From NCBI GenBank assembly GCA_904063045.1, contig CAJFCJ010000012.1, forward strand, positions 434,001 to 498,000: 64,000 bases of DNA, written 5' to 3'. Position numbers and translations under genes: made by a program. The notes beneath the pieces are model-generated. The model made no database searches and was not told where the DNA came from. It worked only from the letters and a program-made list of their open reading frames with translations. The stretch is from Dimorphilus gyrociliatus (Eukaryota; Annelida; Polychaeta; Dinophilidae). Below are positions 37,501 to 49,123 of this stretch, in pieces (positions within the stretch are counted from its first letter, which is position 1; every line of letters starts with the position of its first letter).

Positions 37501-40500
37501 CCAGATGGAGATCCAATGGAATTTAGTGTTTTATCACTTCCAACAGGCAGTATATATTTTATAAACGAGCAAGACCAAGTAAACAATAAACGAAGAGCCA
37601 CTGTTAATTGGCTTGGTAAACAATTATCACCAAATGCCACTGATACACTTGCGTAAGGCTCTTTTTTACTTTGCATTATTCTAAAATAACCTCCTGCTTA
37701 CTCGTGTAGATTTAAGGCTTTCGATGGAAAACAAAATTCTTCATCAGTGTTAATTCGCTTACTAGTATGCGACACTTGTACAAATGGGGAATGCAACTTC
37801 GACGAAGCACGTGAGGATTATCCCTCAGATAGTAGTTATGTTGCAGTTGTGTGTCAATGTGACATTGGTTATGAAGGAGATAATTGCGAAGATGACAAGA
37901 ATGGCTGTGAAGAAAATACTTGCTTTACTAATTGTACCGATAATACCGCAGCAATTGAGAAGTCCACTGGACAACCCTACACTTGCGACCCATGCCCAGA
38001 AGGCTATGTAGCAAGTTCGGACAAAACTAGGTGTAATGGTGAGTTTATCGTGAAAAATAATTTATTACCTGTATATCAATCTTTCTCTTTACTGTACAAC
38101 AGACGTAGACGAATGTGCAGAAAATAAAGACAATTGCGATAAATCGTCGACAAAATGTGTTGATATTGATGGAAGTTACAGATGCGAATGCTTGGAAGGA
38201 CTTAAGAATTTTAATAAAACTTCCTGCATTGGTATTAATTTATATATTCACAAATACTATGTTATTAAATATTTATATTTCTTAGATATTGATGAATGTA
38301 TTGGAAATAATGATTGTGCTCATATTTGCAAAAATTCTTTCGGCAATTATAACTGCGAATGTAGAGACGGTTTTACAACTGATAATAACGGGAAAACTTG
38401 CAACCCGACTGGAAGTGACACTGACTGTAATCTGAATCCGGTTGTAAATGGTTGTCCTGACACATCGTTAGGATGCTATAAACCAAGTGGTGGCGTTAAA
38501 AGATGCGTTTGCCCAAAAGGTACCGAAGATGGAACAGGAGTAACAGACTGCAATGGTATAACTTTGTATTTTATTTTAATAATAGTTACTAAATTTCATC
38601 CAAAAAAATAAGATATTAACGAATGTTCGGACTCATCGAAGAATTTGTGTGATGAAACAAATGGTGGTTGTATTGATATAAACGGAGGATACAACTGCAC
38701 TTGTAAAGATGGTTTTCAATTGGATAATGACAAGATTAGCTGTAATGCTTGTCCTTCCGGACGTTGGGGAAAAGATTGTGCAAATATTTGTAATTGTAAA
38801 TCTTCTTCAACTGAATGCAACACGAGTACAGGTAAATATTATCAACCATTTAGATTGACTGCAAAATTATAAAACTTTTATTATTACTTAGGTTGCAAAG
38901 AATGTAAAGATGGTTTTGAAGGCGGACACTGTAATAATATAAATGAATGTAACAAGACAGCAAACGGTGGATGTGATTCAAATTCAGAATGTAAAGATAC
39001 AATTGGATCTTTCAATTGTCTTTGTAAAAAGGGCTATAAGAGAGGAAGCACTGCTTTGGTTTGTGTAGAAATAAATGAATGTGACTCCAGTCCTTGCCAA
39101 AACGATGGTGAATGCATTGATAAATTGAATGAATTTGAATGTAAATGCAAACCAGGATTCCAGGGTTTAACCTGTGGAGGAAGTAAGAAATAATATACTG
39201 TATATAATTTAAAAAATAAATTATTTCAATTTTCGTAAATTTTAGATATTGATGAATGTGAATCGAAGCCCTGTATGAATAACGGCGAATGTGTAGATAA
39301 AGTAAATGACTACTTTTGCAATTGCACAAGTGAGTATACCGGAAAAAACTGCGAGGTAACAAAAGGATTATGCGAACAAGCAAATCCTACCCTAGCTGGA
39401 AAATGTGAAAGTGGTTCTTGTGAAGTTGGTAAAGATGGTGTTATACGTTGTAAATGTCCTGCTGGTAAGCAACCCGGCAGTGACAGAGCAAGTTGCATTG
39501 ACTTTAATGAATGCGATAGCAGTCCTTGTAAAAATGATGGAGAGTGCATAAATGGCGACAATAAATTTGAATGTAACTGCAAACCTGGATGGACGTCTCC
39601 AAATTGTGAAAAGGGTTAGCTTGTCTTCAAAAATTTTAATGCAATATAAATTTCAACTGAATTATTAAAATATTTTAGATGTTGATGAGTGCAAAGAAAA
39701 TAAATGTACAGCTGGTAACTTTGATTCTTGTACAAATTCACTAGGAGACTATGAATGCAAATGTAAATCGGGTTTCTATGGAAAGAACTGTGAATTTGGT
39801 TAGCATAAAAAAATATAGATAGATTTTATACTGTATATTCATTGCTTTCCTTTCATTTATTTAATTTTACATGTTTATTTTTAGATAATTCTGCTTGTGG
39901 TGATGCTACACTGCAACAGACATGCTTGAATGACTACAAGGTTGGATGCTATGAGAAAGTTAGTGGCACGAAACGTTGTAACTGTTCAAGCGTTCCTGGT
40001 TTAACAGATGATACTGCTAATGACAAGTGCATGGGTAATTCAATAAAATATAATCATCTGTCTATTCAATTAATTATCACAATAACGTTCCTCTAGATAT
40101 CAATGATTGCAACCCTAATCCTTGTACAAATAGTGGAGTTTGCATAGATAAGTTAAATGACTTCAAATGTAATTGCACTGAAGGTTGGACTGGTAATACT
40201 TGCTCTGAATCGGTTGATGATTGTGCATCGGGACCGTGTAAGAATAGAGCTGTCTGTAAGGATGGAGCCAATAATTATACATGTGAATGCCAGACGGGCT
40301 ATACAGGCAGACATTGTGAGAAAGGTAATGATAAGCTTTTATTTTTGTGAAAGAATTTTCAAATTCCGTGGTGATTCTTTATAGACATTGATGGATGCGA
40401 GGGCAACCCGTGCAAAAATGGAGGAAAATGTACATCGGGTGATGCTGGAAAATTTACGTGCGAATGTCCCAAAGAGTGGAAAGGTACTATCTGCAATGAC

Positions 40501-43500
40501 GATGTAGACGAATGTGAAGATGCCAGTATATGTAAAAATGGTGGAAAATGTAATAATACGATGGGCGCTTTCGAGTGTAATTGTACTTCAGAATTTATTG
40601 GTAAAACATGTGAAAATTCAGCAAGTGAATGTGGCTCAGTCGAACTACAACAAAAGTATCTCTTTTTTTTAAATAAATGAACAATAAGATGTTTATACTT
40701 TGATATTTTTTAGATGTGATCAACTGGGTACAGGATGTAAAAATATCGGTAATGTACTAAGATGCTCTTGTCCACCTGGTAAGGAACCAGGAAACAATGG
40801 ACCAGATGATTGTACAGGTTAGTTTTTTTGCCTTTAAAAACTGTACATCTCCAACACTGAAATTGATTTTTTTTGATAGATATTGATGAATGTGCTAATA
40901 ATCCTTGTGTTTCCGATAAATCAACTGATTGTAAAAATTTGGATAATGACTATGAATGTGTCTGTAAACCTCAGTGGACTGGAAAAAATTGTTCGGAAGG
41001 TAGCATTATATGTTTTGAGTTCGTAGCAATCATCACTAATAATATCTATTATTTAAGATTTTGACGAATGCACACTGAAAGGTGATAAGTATCCTTGTAA
41101 AAATGGAGGATCCTGTAATAACACGATGGGAGGATTTAAATGTGGTTGTATTGGTGCTTACTCTGGTGATACTTGTGAAAATAGTATGTAAATGATTAAA
41201 ATTTTAAATAAACGTAGCCTAATTAACTGTAATTATTCACCAGTTACCAAGTTATGCGATTCAAGCCCTTGTAAGAATGGTGGCGAATGTCAGGACAAAC
41301 CGGGTAATTTTTGAAGTAGAACTAATCTATTGATAATGAAAATAATTATATGAATGAAATAACAGGCTTCTTTGAATGTAAATGTCCAAAAGCATGGAAA
41401 GGTAAAGTTTGTCTGGACGATGTTGACGAATGTTCTCTTGAAGCTTCATATTGTAATGGGGGGAATTGTACAAATTTTCCTGGAAACTTTTCATGCGAAT
41501 GCCCTAAGACTAGAACAGGAAAAAGATGTGAATTAGATCTTAATGAATGTAATGATAATCCTTGTGAAAATGGAGCGCCTTGCAAAAATTTGATAAATAC
41601 TGGATACACATGCGAGTGTAATGAGTTCTGGGAAGGTCAAAATTGTGACGTTGATAAAAACGAATGCGGAAATATCAAAATATGCAATGGAGGATACTGC
41701 AATAATACAATAAATGGATATTCTTGTTGGAATTGTCCAGAGTTTTTTGGGGGTAAAAATTGTGCTGATGATCTCAATGAGTGTGAAGTAGATAATCCTT
41801 GTAAAAATGGAGCAACTTGCAAAAACAAAGTTAAAACAGGTTATACTTGCGAATGTAATAAGTATTGGGAAGGAAAAGATTGTGATATTGATATTAATGA
41901 ATGCGATAAAACACCGAATTTATGTCAAAATGAAGGAAATTGCACTAATACTAATGGTTCCTTCGAATGTGCTTGTCCAAAGGGATGGGCAGGTAAGGTA
42001 TGTGAAGAAAGCACTGACATTTGTAGCAAAGGAGGTCTCTCAGAAAAGGAATGTACTTTGGGATGCTTAAAGGATGATCTGGGCGAAATAAAATGTATTT
42101 GCCCATCTGGTAAACGAAATAAGAAAGACTCCCGGACTGAGTGCATTGAAATTGATGATTGTCAAGTTCTTTATCCCTGTCAAAATGATGCAAAATGCGT
42201 AGATAAGTCAAACGATTATGAGTGTATGTGTAAAGCTGGATGGGAAGGAAAGAATTGTAGTAGTGCGTGCACAGGATCCAAATATGGCGTAAATTGTGCT
42301 TTCACTTGCCCTACCAATTGCACCACCTGTGACAAAATTAAAGGTTGTATTGAATGTGACAGCAAAGGTCACGAAGGCCCAAGTTGTAGCGAGGATAAAA
42401 ATGAATGTTTACAACCTCAGGACAACATCTGTACCGACAGGTGCATTAATACTGTAGGAAGTTATCAATGTTCATGCTTCGATGGTAAAGTTCTTGTTGA
42501 TGGAAAGTGCAAAAGTAAGTTCAAATTGTTTTATCATATATAAAATATTAACGTAATCATTTCTATTTTTTTTAGAAATTAAGCGAAAAATTCTGAGGAA
42601 TAAGTATAAGCTGGCCAGAACTTTCAATAATCTCCTACAAGACCCTACATCTACCCAATTTAAAAATCTAGTGTCAGAACTCTTAAATGCGGTAATTAAT
42701 TATGCATAATTATACACTAATCGTATAGTTTAAACAAATCAATTTTTTCTTTCAGTTATTGACATCGTTCAGAGAGCGTTTAGATGGTAGTGGTTTCTTT
42801 GTTAGAGCAATCTATGGCTGGTCTTTTTCACAAGGCAGTATAGTTGTTGATAATCAGATAAACTTACAACAAAATGCCTCTGCTACAAATACATCAGATG
42901 ACAGCAGTTTAGAATCTGTTAGTAAGACTGCCGTCGGAAATAGTTCTAATGATGTAGAAGGGCAGCCGGAACTAGCCGTATCAGATCCCGTTCCTATAAC
43001 TTATAATTTTGAATTGCCAAGAGAGAATTGGAATGCAAACTTATCTGATTCCAATTCGACACTTTTTAAAGTAACAACAAGTAAAATCCAAGCTGATATT
43101 GAATCTGCGTTAAAGAGTAAATTCGGTGATAGTTTCATTTTAACAAAGGATTTTAAATATACGTAAGAATAATAAAATTAGTGCAGGAGTAATTATATAT
43201 TAAGAAACTTTTATTTATCTTTCAGGAATCCAAATTCAAAGGTCAATGCAGAATTTATAATAGAGTTTTCCAAGAGTTATACAGAAGCCGAGATTACACC
43301 AGCCTGGAATGAATCAGGGCTTGCTTACTTTAAAAATGAATGCGAGCCAATATCGCCGTGCTTAAATAGCGGAGCTTGCAAATTAAACAGCAACATGGGC
43401 TATACATGTGAATGTACTAAATTCTGGGAAGGAGATAACTGTGAAACTGATAAAGATGAATGTCAGCAGCAGGGTCTTTGTCAAGGAGCAGGAAGTTTCT

Positions 43501-45809
43501 GCAACAATACCAACAACGGTTATGAATGTGACTGTAATTCAATGAGATCTGGAGATCATTGTGAATTAGGTAATTGAAATGCTTACATAAAAATTACATT
43601 ATAATTTGAATATTTATAAAATAACATGCCCTTACAGATTTTAATGAATGTAACAATAATCCATGCAAAAATGATGGAAAATGTGAGAACAAAAATATGA
43701 CAGGTTTCGAATGTAAATGTGCATCTGGATGGAACGGAACATTTTGTGAGGATGATGTTAATGAATGTGACGCTGGTATATGCCAGAACAATGGAGTGTG
43801 CAATAATACCATGGGTAGTTTTGAGTGCAACTGCACTTCTGAATATAAAGGATCCATGTGTGAAATACATATTGGAATCTGCAATACTGAAAAATTAAGA
43901 AACGACTGTTCTTTGGGTTGTGAGAACGTTACAATTTCTGGAACAGCAGTTGTAAGATGTAAGTGCAAAGATGGCGAAAAAGGCAAAGAAAATGATATCT
44001 ACGAATGTGAAGACATCGATGAATGCCAATCTAATCCTTGTCTAAATGGTGCAACATGTAAAAATCAAGATGCTAATTATACATGCGAATGTACAGATGG
44101 ATATATTGGCAGAAATTGCAGTCAAAAATGTTCAGCTGGATATTGGGGTAAGGAATGTGCAAATTCATGTGCTGGTTACTGCAACAATACCCTTCCTGAA
44201 TATTGTCATAATGTAGAAGGCTGTAAAGTCTGTAAAAATGTGCATGCGACAGGATCAAAATGTGACAAAGATGTGGAAGGATGCGTTAACAATTTTTGTA
44301 ATGGTAATAGATGCGTAGAAAGACTATTCGAAGCCTCAACTTGTGAATGCTACGATGGACAAACATATAATAACATCACAAATACCTGCAAATCTCTCAA
44401 AAATCATATTGTAGGACTCCAAGTTACATTTACTAAAAAGATTTTTACGAGTGATCTTTTGGATTTTAATTCTACTGGTTATAAGACATTGGTCGAAACT
44501 ATTATAAATTCCATTAAAGATTCATTAACAGCTTTTGCCAACGATCTTAATGGGAGATTTAAAACACTACAAAATTTCCGTTTCTCAAATGGAAGTATTG
44601 TCGCCGACTTCGATGCAATATTATCAGACTCAACTGAAAATGCTGCTCTTAAAATTCCACAATCTAAGTTGGCAGATTTAGCAACAAATATTAAAAATGA
44701 TCTTGGAAACGACTCTGTTACTGTAACTGCCCCGGAAGGTTTGTCATTTTATATTTTTTATTTGAAAAAGTTGTATTGTAACATATGTTAAACTTTTACA
44801 GTTAGAGAACCTACACATGTTAGAGTTCTTTTCAAATTGAGTGAAATATTCATTCAGGAGTATTCCGTTAAATTCAGTAAAGAATACAATAAATTAACTG
44901 ACAGAATTCAAGGCAAGATAAACGTAGCAATAGCTGGGAACGCAAGTTTGTCACAGGGTTTCCTACATACCAAAGATTTTGTTTACTCAAAAGGCTCTAT
45001 CATCGTTCATTTTTATGCTACTTTTTCGAGCAAAAAAGAGGACGCTCCGTCAGCAAAGGACATTTTTGATACTATTCGACAAAACACTGATTTAAATGTG
45101 TTAGAACATTCAGAACAGTCTCCAACAGATGACGAAACTTGGAAAATAGTTGTTATTGTTGTCTCTGTTGTCTTTTTCGTCCTCCTTCTTACTCTTGGCC
45201 TTATCTATTTCTTGCATAAATCTGGAAAACTCGGAGATTCAGTAAGTGAATACTCATCTGACACAGCATCAGAGAGTAAAGATTATAGTTATGATCATGA
45301 CATGAAAAATAAATTGTTTCCCCGGCCGCAAATGAGAACTTGGCAGACTCAGGAGGGTATGACAAGAGATCAAGGAGGGCTGGAAGCAGACAACCGTATA
45401 GATCCTAAGGAAGGTCCTGTGGATGAAAACGTCGTAAGTAAAACTATTATGAGAAATCTTTACGAACACATTTAAAAACATAAACTGATTTTTAGGATTG
45501 GCGAATACTCAAGAATTTTAGTAAAAAAGCTGGAGAAGGTATGGCAAATCGAAGATACGCCGAGCAACCTTTCCAGGTAACATTAAAATAAAATTCGGGT
45601 TATTTGGTGAAGATACATTATTTCTTTTATTTTCTTTTTAGGGAAATAATAACTCACATCCCACTGGATATAATAGCTACGAAAGTAATGGACAATCAGT
45701 TCCAACAAGCAACTGGGTATGTAGAAATATTTTAAAAAATGAAAACTGTATAAATTTAATATTTTAAATAAAAATGTTTCAGGACTGGTCAATATCTCAA
45801 GCGCCATAA
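31578..45809 (+). CDS. MUC4-like giant transmembrane mucin (NIDO-AMOP-VWD-EGF-SEA)
   Basis: One gene of 39 exons; all phases agree and the total is 11,820 bp (3,939 residues). Order: signal anchor in exon 1 (31578-31647); a Ser/Thr-rich region with 42-residue tandem repeats and two EGFs in exon 2 (31795-34077); Cys-rich furin-like repeats and one EGF (34129-34812); NIDO (35058-35679); AMOP (35736 to about 36290); VWD from GFGDPHVQT to MGNFDGD (36294-37060); a linker; about 25-30 EGF or EGF-Ca modules (37750-44400); SEA-like modules; one membrane span (about 45145-45213); and a tail of about 130 residues. Most EGF exons are symmetric phase 1. This order matches vertebrate MUC4 and the NIDO-AMOP-VWD core of related proteins. 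Expected role: an apical surface mucin, with EGF and SEA modules able to signal or be cleaved. A poly(A) signal lies at 45860. Confidence 0.92.
32070..33833 (+). repeat. 14 tandem 126-bp (42-residue) mucin repeats
   Basis: Thirteen full units and one decayed last unit, in frame inside exon 2 of the mucin gene. The unit begins PEVYSTNTQDMSMGTMDSSK and ends with a Ser/Thr-rich SSDASAT. About 40 percent of residues are Ser or Thr, so dense O-glycosylation is expected, although DEE acidic residues and Met are also frequent. Units 6-7 and 8-9 form a duplicated dimer sharing the same MD/MG, TSS/TPS and silent GCATCGG variants. Units 11-12 and 13-14 form a second duplicated dimer (GINST then DIDST). 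This implies recent unequal exchange. Array length is probably variable between individuals. Confidence 0.95.
35058..35679 (+). other. NIDO domain of the mucin gene
   Basis: Two exons encode the nidogen-like extracellular domain. Recognisable parts are AIIAPLWVDGSIREGTVYY, the SWAFIVTWEDLGPYG block, the RATFQLLL strand and YAVFLYEE. In vertebrates this domain precedes AMOP and VWD in MUC4 and related proteins, as here. Confidence 0.85.
35736..37060 (+). other. AMOP and VWD domains of the mucin gene
   Basis: The AMOP domain is marked by CNAW, PCPCSIFQA, GGATCF, TCCYRD, QDCC and CFRYRPP with its paired cysteines. The VWD domain follows directly, from GFGDPHVQTLDAFTYTFNG through EADEFDIQ to the GLMGNFDGDKTND block. 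It lacks the C-terminal cysteine-rich C8/TIL modules of gel-forming mucins, as in MUC4. Confidence 0.85.
42576..45218 (+). other. SEA-like modules and membrane span of the mucin gene
   Basis: Three stretches look like SEA modules. They have the strands QGSIVVDNQ (exon 33), NGSIVADFD (exon 35) and KGSIIVHFY (exon 36) after paired helices rich in Leu and Phe. In MUC1-type SEA domains the chain cleaves itself at Gly/Ser in a GSVVV strand, so GSIVV is a candidate site. EGF modules separate the first SEA from the second. The last SEA is followed by IVVIVVSVVFFVLLLTLGLI, a membrane span, and a Ser/Tyr-rich tail. Confidence 0.65.
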
Positions 45810-46221
45810 ACTTTTGGGATAATTTAGCATATCCTTGAGAACAATTCTATAAATATTTTAATAAATTTAGACAAAACAAAACTGTGTGCTTTTAACAAAA
45901 TGAATTATTTTCTTTTTCATAAAAACTTTAATGTATGGTATAACTAATTATTTTATTGTTAGTTTTTAATGGGGGGTTATTTTGTTGGATATTTCTTATT
46001 CAAATATAAAGTACAAAGTGCCAAAAAAGTAAATGTTTATAAAAGAATATTTATTTGATTTTCTTCAAAATCAATGTGCATATCACAGAAAGTACTTATC
46101 GCACCAGATAATACTGATAATTTAGGAGATAAGAAAAAAATCATCATCATATTATTATTATTATTAAAGATATATGTATAGAGTGCAAATTTTTTTGCTC
46201 TTCAAGCCAACAAAATCAAAT
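45810..46221. other. Shared 3' region of convergent genes
   Basis: The mucin gene (plus) and the small module gene (minus) converge here. It holds the mucin AATAAA at 45860 and an AT-rich run. No exon. Confidence 0.55.
45860..45865 (+). promoter_or_regulatory. Candidate poly(A) signal for the mucin gene
   Basis: AATAAA lies 51 bp after the mucin stop codon. Confidence 0.55.
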
Positions 46222-47272
46222 CTAGTGACAAGGCGATCTGGAAGCCGTTCCAAATGGAGATGGCTCTTTTCTTAACCATGGAGTATTTCGTCTAAATCCA
46301 AAATTACCGTTGAAACCAATGACAGGCTTTACCCCTTGCATAAATTGTCCATGTCCATCGATTGTTTCTCTCGAATGTCCCATACCACTTTGATTTCTTA
46401 GTAAGAGATAATGCGAACCTGGACCCTCTCTAGCAAATCTGTCCATAGTTTTTCCTTCTATGGACGTGTCTTCCGGCTTTTTCTGATTTTTACAAAAAAT
46501 AGTATTACATTAATTTTATAAGGAAATTAAAAGAATACTTAAACACGGAAATAACTACTTCTAACGTCATTAGACAAGCCTATATTTTATCTAAGATTAC
46601 TTAGTATCGCACGATGTACTTATAATCTTTATAAACTTTTGAATATATTAGTGAAAACGTCTAATTTTATTGGTATAATGATAAAATATCAGGCTAATTT
46701 CATATTTTATGGCTTTTTTCTACTGAACTCGGCCCCTTCACAAATAATAAAGGCCTAATAAACGTCAGCAGTCTACTGATTAACTGCTACAGATCTTATG
46801 ATCTAGTATCAAACTATGAGAAAATATCATTTAGCTACATGCATTTTATACAGTCTTGAACGGTGGTTGATATATAGTAGTCATGGTCCTATTTTAGGAC
46901 ATTAGATAAAAAGCAAGATTTACGAGATAGCTAAATTTTCTTTATATCTACCTGTCTAGTTTTGTCCAAAGTCTCTTCAACCCCGAAAAAACGGAAATAA
47001 GTATCGCAATGCTTATCTCTCTGAGAATTATAAGGGGGTATAACTGGTCCTAGCTTTGGATTAGTTTTTGAATAATCAATCGAAATGGAGCTTGAAGCAA
47101 CAGAGTCCAGAACAAAGTTCTTTTCTTTGGTTTGTAGCGCTTGAGGAGGGGGTGTTGGAGGGGTTTTATAAATTTTATTTACGCTCCTTCTTGGTGACCC
47201 AGAAGCTCGTCTCGGTGATTGGTTTCGTTGGCTTGGTGCTTTATCTGATTTAGTAGGCTGGTTTTCCGTCAT
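46222..47272 (-). CDS. Module-containing protein B, unknown (cilium/sperm structural protein possible)
   Basis: Two exons, 46952-47272 and 46222-46482, joined in phase 0, encode 193 residues. There is no signal peptide or membrane span. The N-terminal half is basic and Pro/Ser-rich. It then carries one copy of a module shared with the next gene: NFVLDSVASSS, a spacer, then VIPPYNSQRDKHCDTYF and GVEETLDKTRQ. The C-terminal half is rich in Gly, Phe and Pro, with GFNGNFGFRRNTPWL and PSPFG. Short PPY..D...YF and FG..PW-type motifs are common in axonemal and sperm microtubule inner proteins, but I cannot assign a named family. It may instead be the 3' part of the upstream gene. That would need an unusually long (about 350 bp) intron, and the reading phases do not match, so two genes are favoured. 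Confidence 0.65.
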
Positions 47273-47554
47273 CTTTGTCCAGACGTAGATCCTAAAAATG
47301 AAAAATATTAGTTGATTACTCTACCTCTTCAGTTAATATGACTTCAGTAGAATCTACTTTACTATCTACTGAAGAAATTAAAAATTTACTATCAAGATTA
47401 ACCAAGAAACAAGTCGACTTGAGTAGTTGCTAAGGACGAATTCGATCAATAGATGAATAATAGAATCGGATATTATCCTACTATTGAACGCTTATAGGCC
47501 ATGTGACAATCTTTAGTTTTTTACCCCACCTAGTGGTATCTGTTTACTTTGACA

Positions 47555-49123
47555 CTAAGCAATCTTTCTTTCAAGTATATGACTTTTTTGTTCAAGAAAA
47601 TTTAAAGAAATAGGAATATTCACCGGTCTCGTAACTTTCAGATGATCCTTAACTTTTTGATTACTAAAATACCATCGTGTATGTTGGTCAAAGAAAGCAT
47701 CGTATTTCGGCAACAAGTCGCGATACCTTATAAGAAAAAATTAGATTATAAGCTAATATTTTATCATATATTTTTTATGTTAAAAAAATTGTTTATTTTA
47801 ATTCAAATTGGAGATATAACCTTTGCTTAGAATGGCTTGCTAGTATTGCGTCATTCACAAATGATTCTTCCCTCTTTCGATGTAGGACTGTATCCTCTTT
47901 GCTGATACTTCTAAGCATAGATGATCTTATTAAAGGTTCTTCCAAAGGTATTAGCGGCAATTTCTTTTCGCTTGATGTTGGAGATAAAGAAGACTTTGAA
48001 TCTTGCCTGCCAAATCCTTCTTGAGAATTTCCAAATGTCATTTCGTCCTAAAATAAAGACTATTACGTCAGAAATGCAAAAAAAAGGAGTTAAAACAAAA
48101 CTTTTTCTATTTTTTTTTTATTACTTTTTTTTAATATACCATTTTTTTATCTTATTAAACACTTGAGATATTAGTATAAAAAACATAGCTTACGAGAACA
48201 AATTTAAAGAGTTTATGGATTGTTTGTAAATGAAATATTAAATGTTTCGTTTAGTTCGAGTTATTAAGTGCTAAATAAGATTAATATTAAAAATATTATA
48301 TATTCAAGTTTTTAGAACTTGAATATATTACAGTTTAAATAAAAAGATAAATTGTCTATTTACCTGAAATTCCTTAGGTTTCTTCCAATTAGTTGTATAG
48401 CAAACTGGATAGAGAGGTTTCCAAAATTTCTTTTGTTTTTGTACCATATTACTAACTCCTCGTTTGTTGAAATATGTTTTGCAAGCAGGATCCTTTGTAG
48501 CATCGTATGGTGGTAATAGATTCCTAGTTGTTTTGGCTTATTAAAGAAATAGGTGATAAGTCAAGTTTTTAATAACGTTCAATAACTCTGATAATATTAG
48601 ATACAAACTTGCTGAAATTGCATCATTGATGAAACCATCTTTGAAGTCTTCGCTTTTAGTTGTACTTTTTCTTGATTTTGCCTCTTCCGCAGCTCTTTTA
48701 TCTTTTAAATCTTCTACAAATTTTTTGTCTTTTCCCTCATCTTCCATAGCTTTCTTTTTTTTCTCCTCCTCCGCATATTTTCTATCTTCTTCCTGAACAA
48801 TTATTTACATGAAAAAAATAAGGAAAATGCTTTCCTTTGTAATCCACACCTGAAAGAGAACTTACCAGAGTTATTTTTAACAACTTTTGTACTCTAGGAC
48901 TGCCAAAGTAAGATTGGCATGCTCTATCTGCTGTTGCTGAATATTCCGGTATGATAGGCTTCTTCCTTGGTTTATTATATATTGAAACACTCACGCCATC
49001 ATTAACAAAAGGACTCTCATGCACAGCTCGTTTAGTTTTTATTGGTTTTGGAATAACTGCAGGAGGAATAATCATGGGCTTCCATGTAACCTTTATAGGT
49101 GAAACTTCTGCTGCCTTCGACAT
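47555..49123 (-). CDS. Module-containing protein A with three repeats, unknown
   Basis: Five exons (48866-49123, 48609-48792, 48364-48536, 47821-48047, 47555-47726) encode about 337 residues. There is no signal peptide. Three copies of a module are visible. Each has an F(V/I)ND(A/G)xxxS segment (SPFVNDGVSVS, DGFINDAISAS, ESFVNDAILAS). About 10-25 residues later comes a segment of the form (P/E/K)YxAxxDxxxxxYF, then a basic-hydrophobic helix (RVQKLLKIT, GVSNMVQK, KVKDHLKVT). A Glu/Lys-rich coiled stretch sits in exon 2. The same module occurs once in the neighbouring downstream gene, so the pair probably arose by duplication. I cannot name the family; a structural cytoplasmic or ciliary role is a guess. 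The last exon either ends at 47555 or splices earlier at GTGAAT (47623). Confidence 0.65.

Noticed and set aside
37248-37676. 142-codon minus-strand frame
   Set aside because: Antisense of the mucin linker exon, with no signal or splice context.
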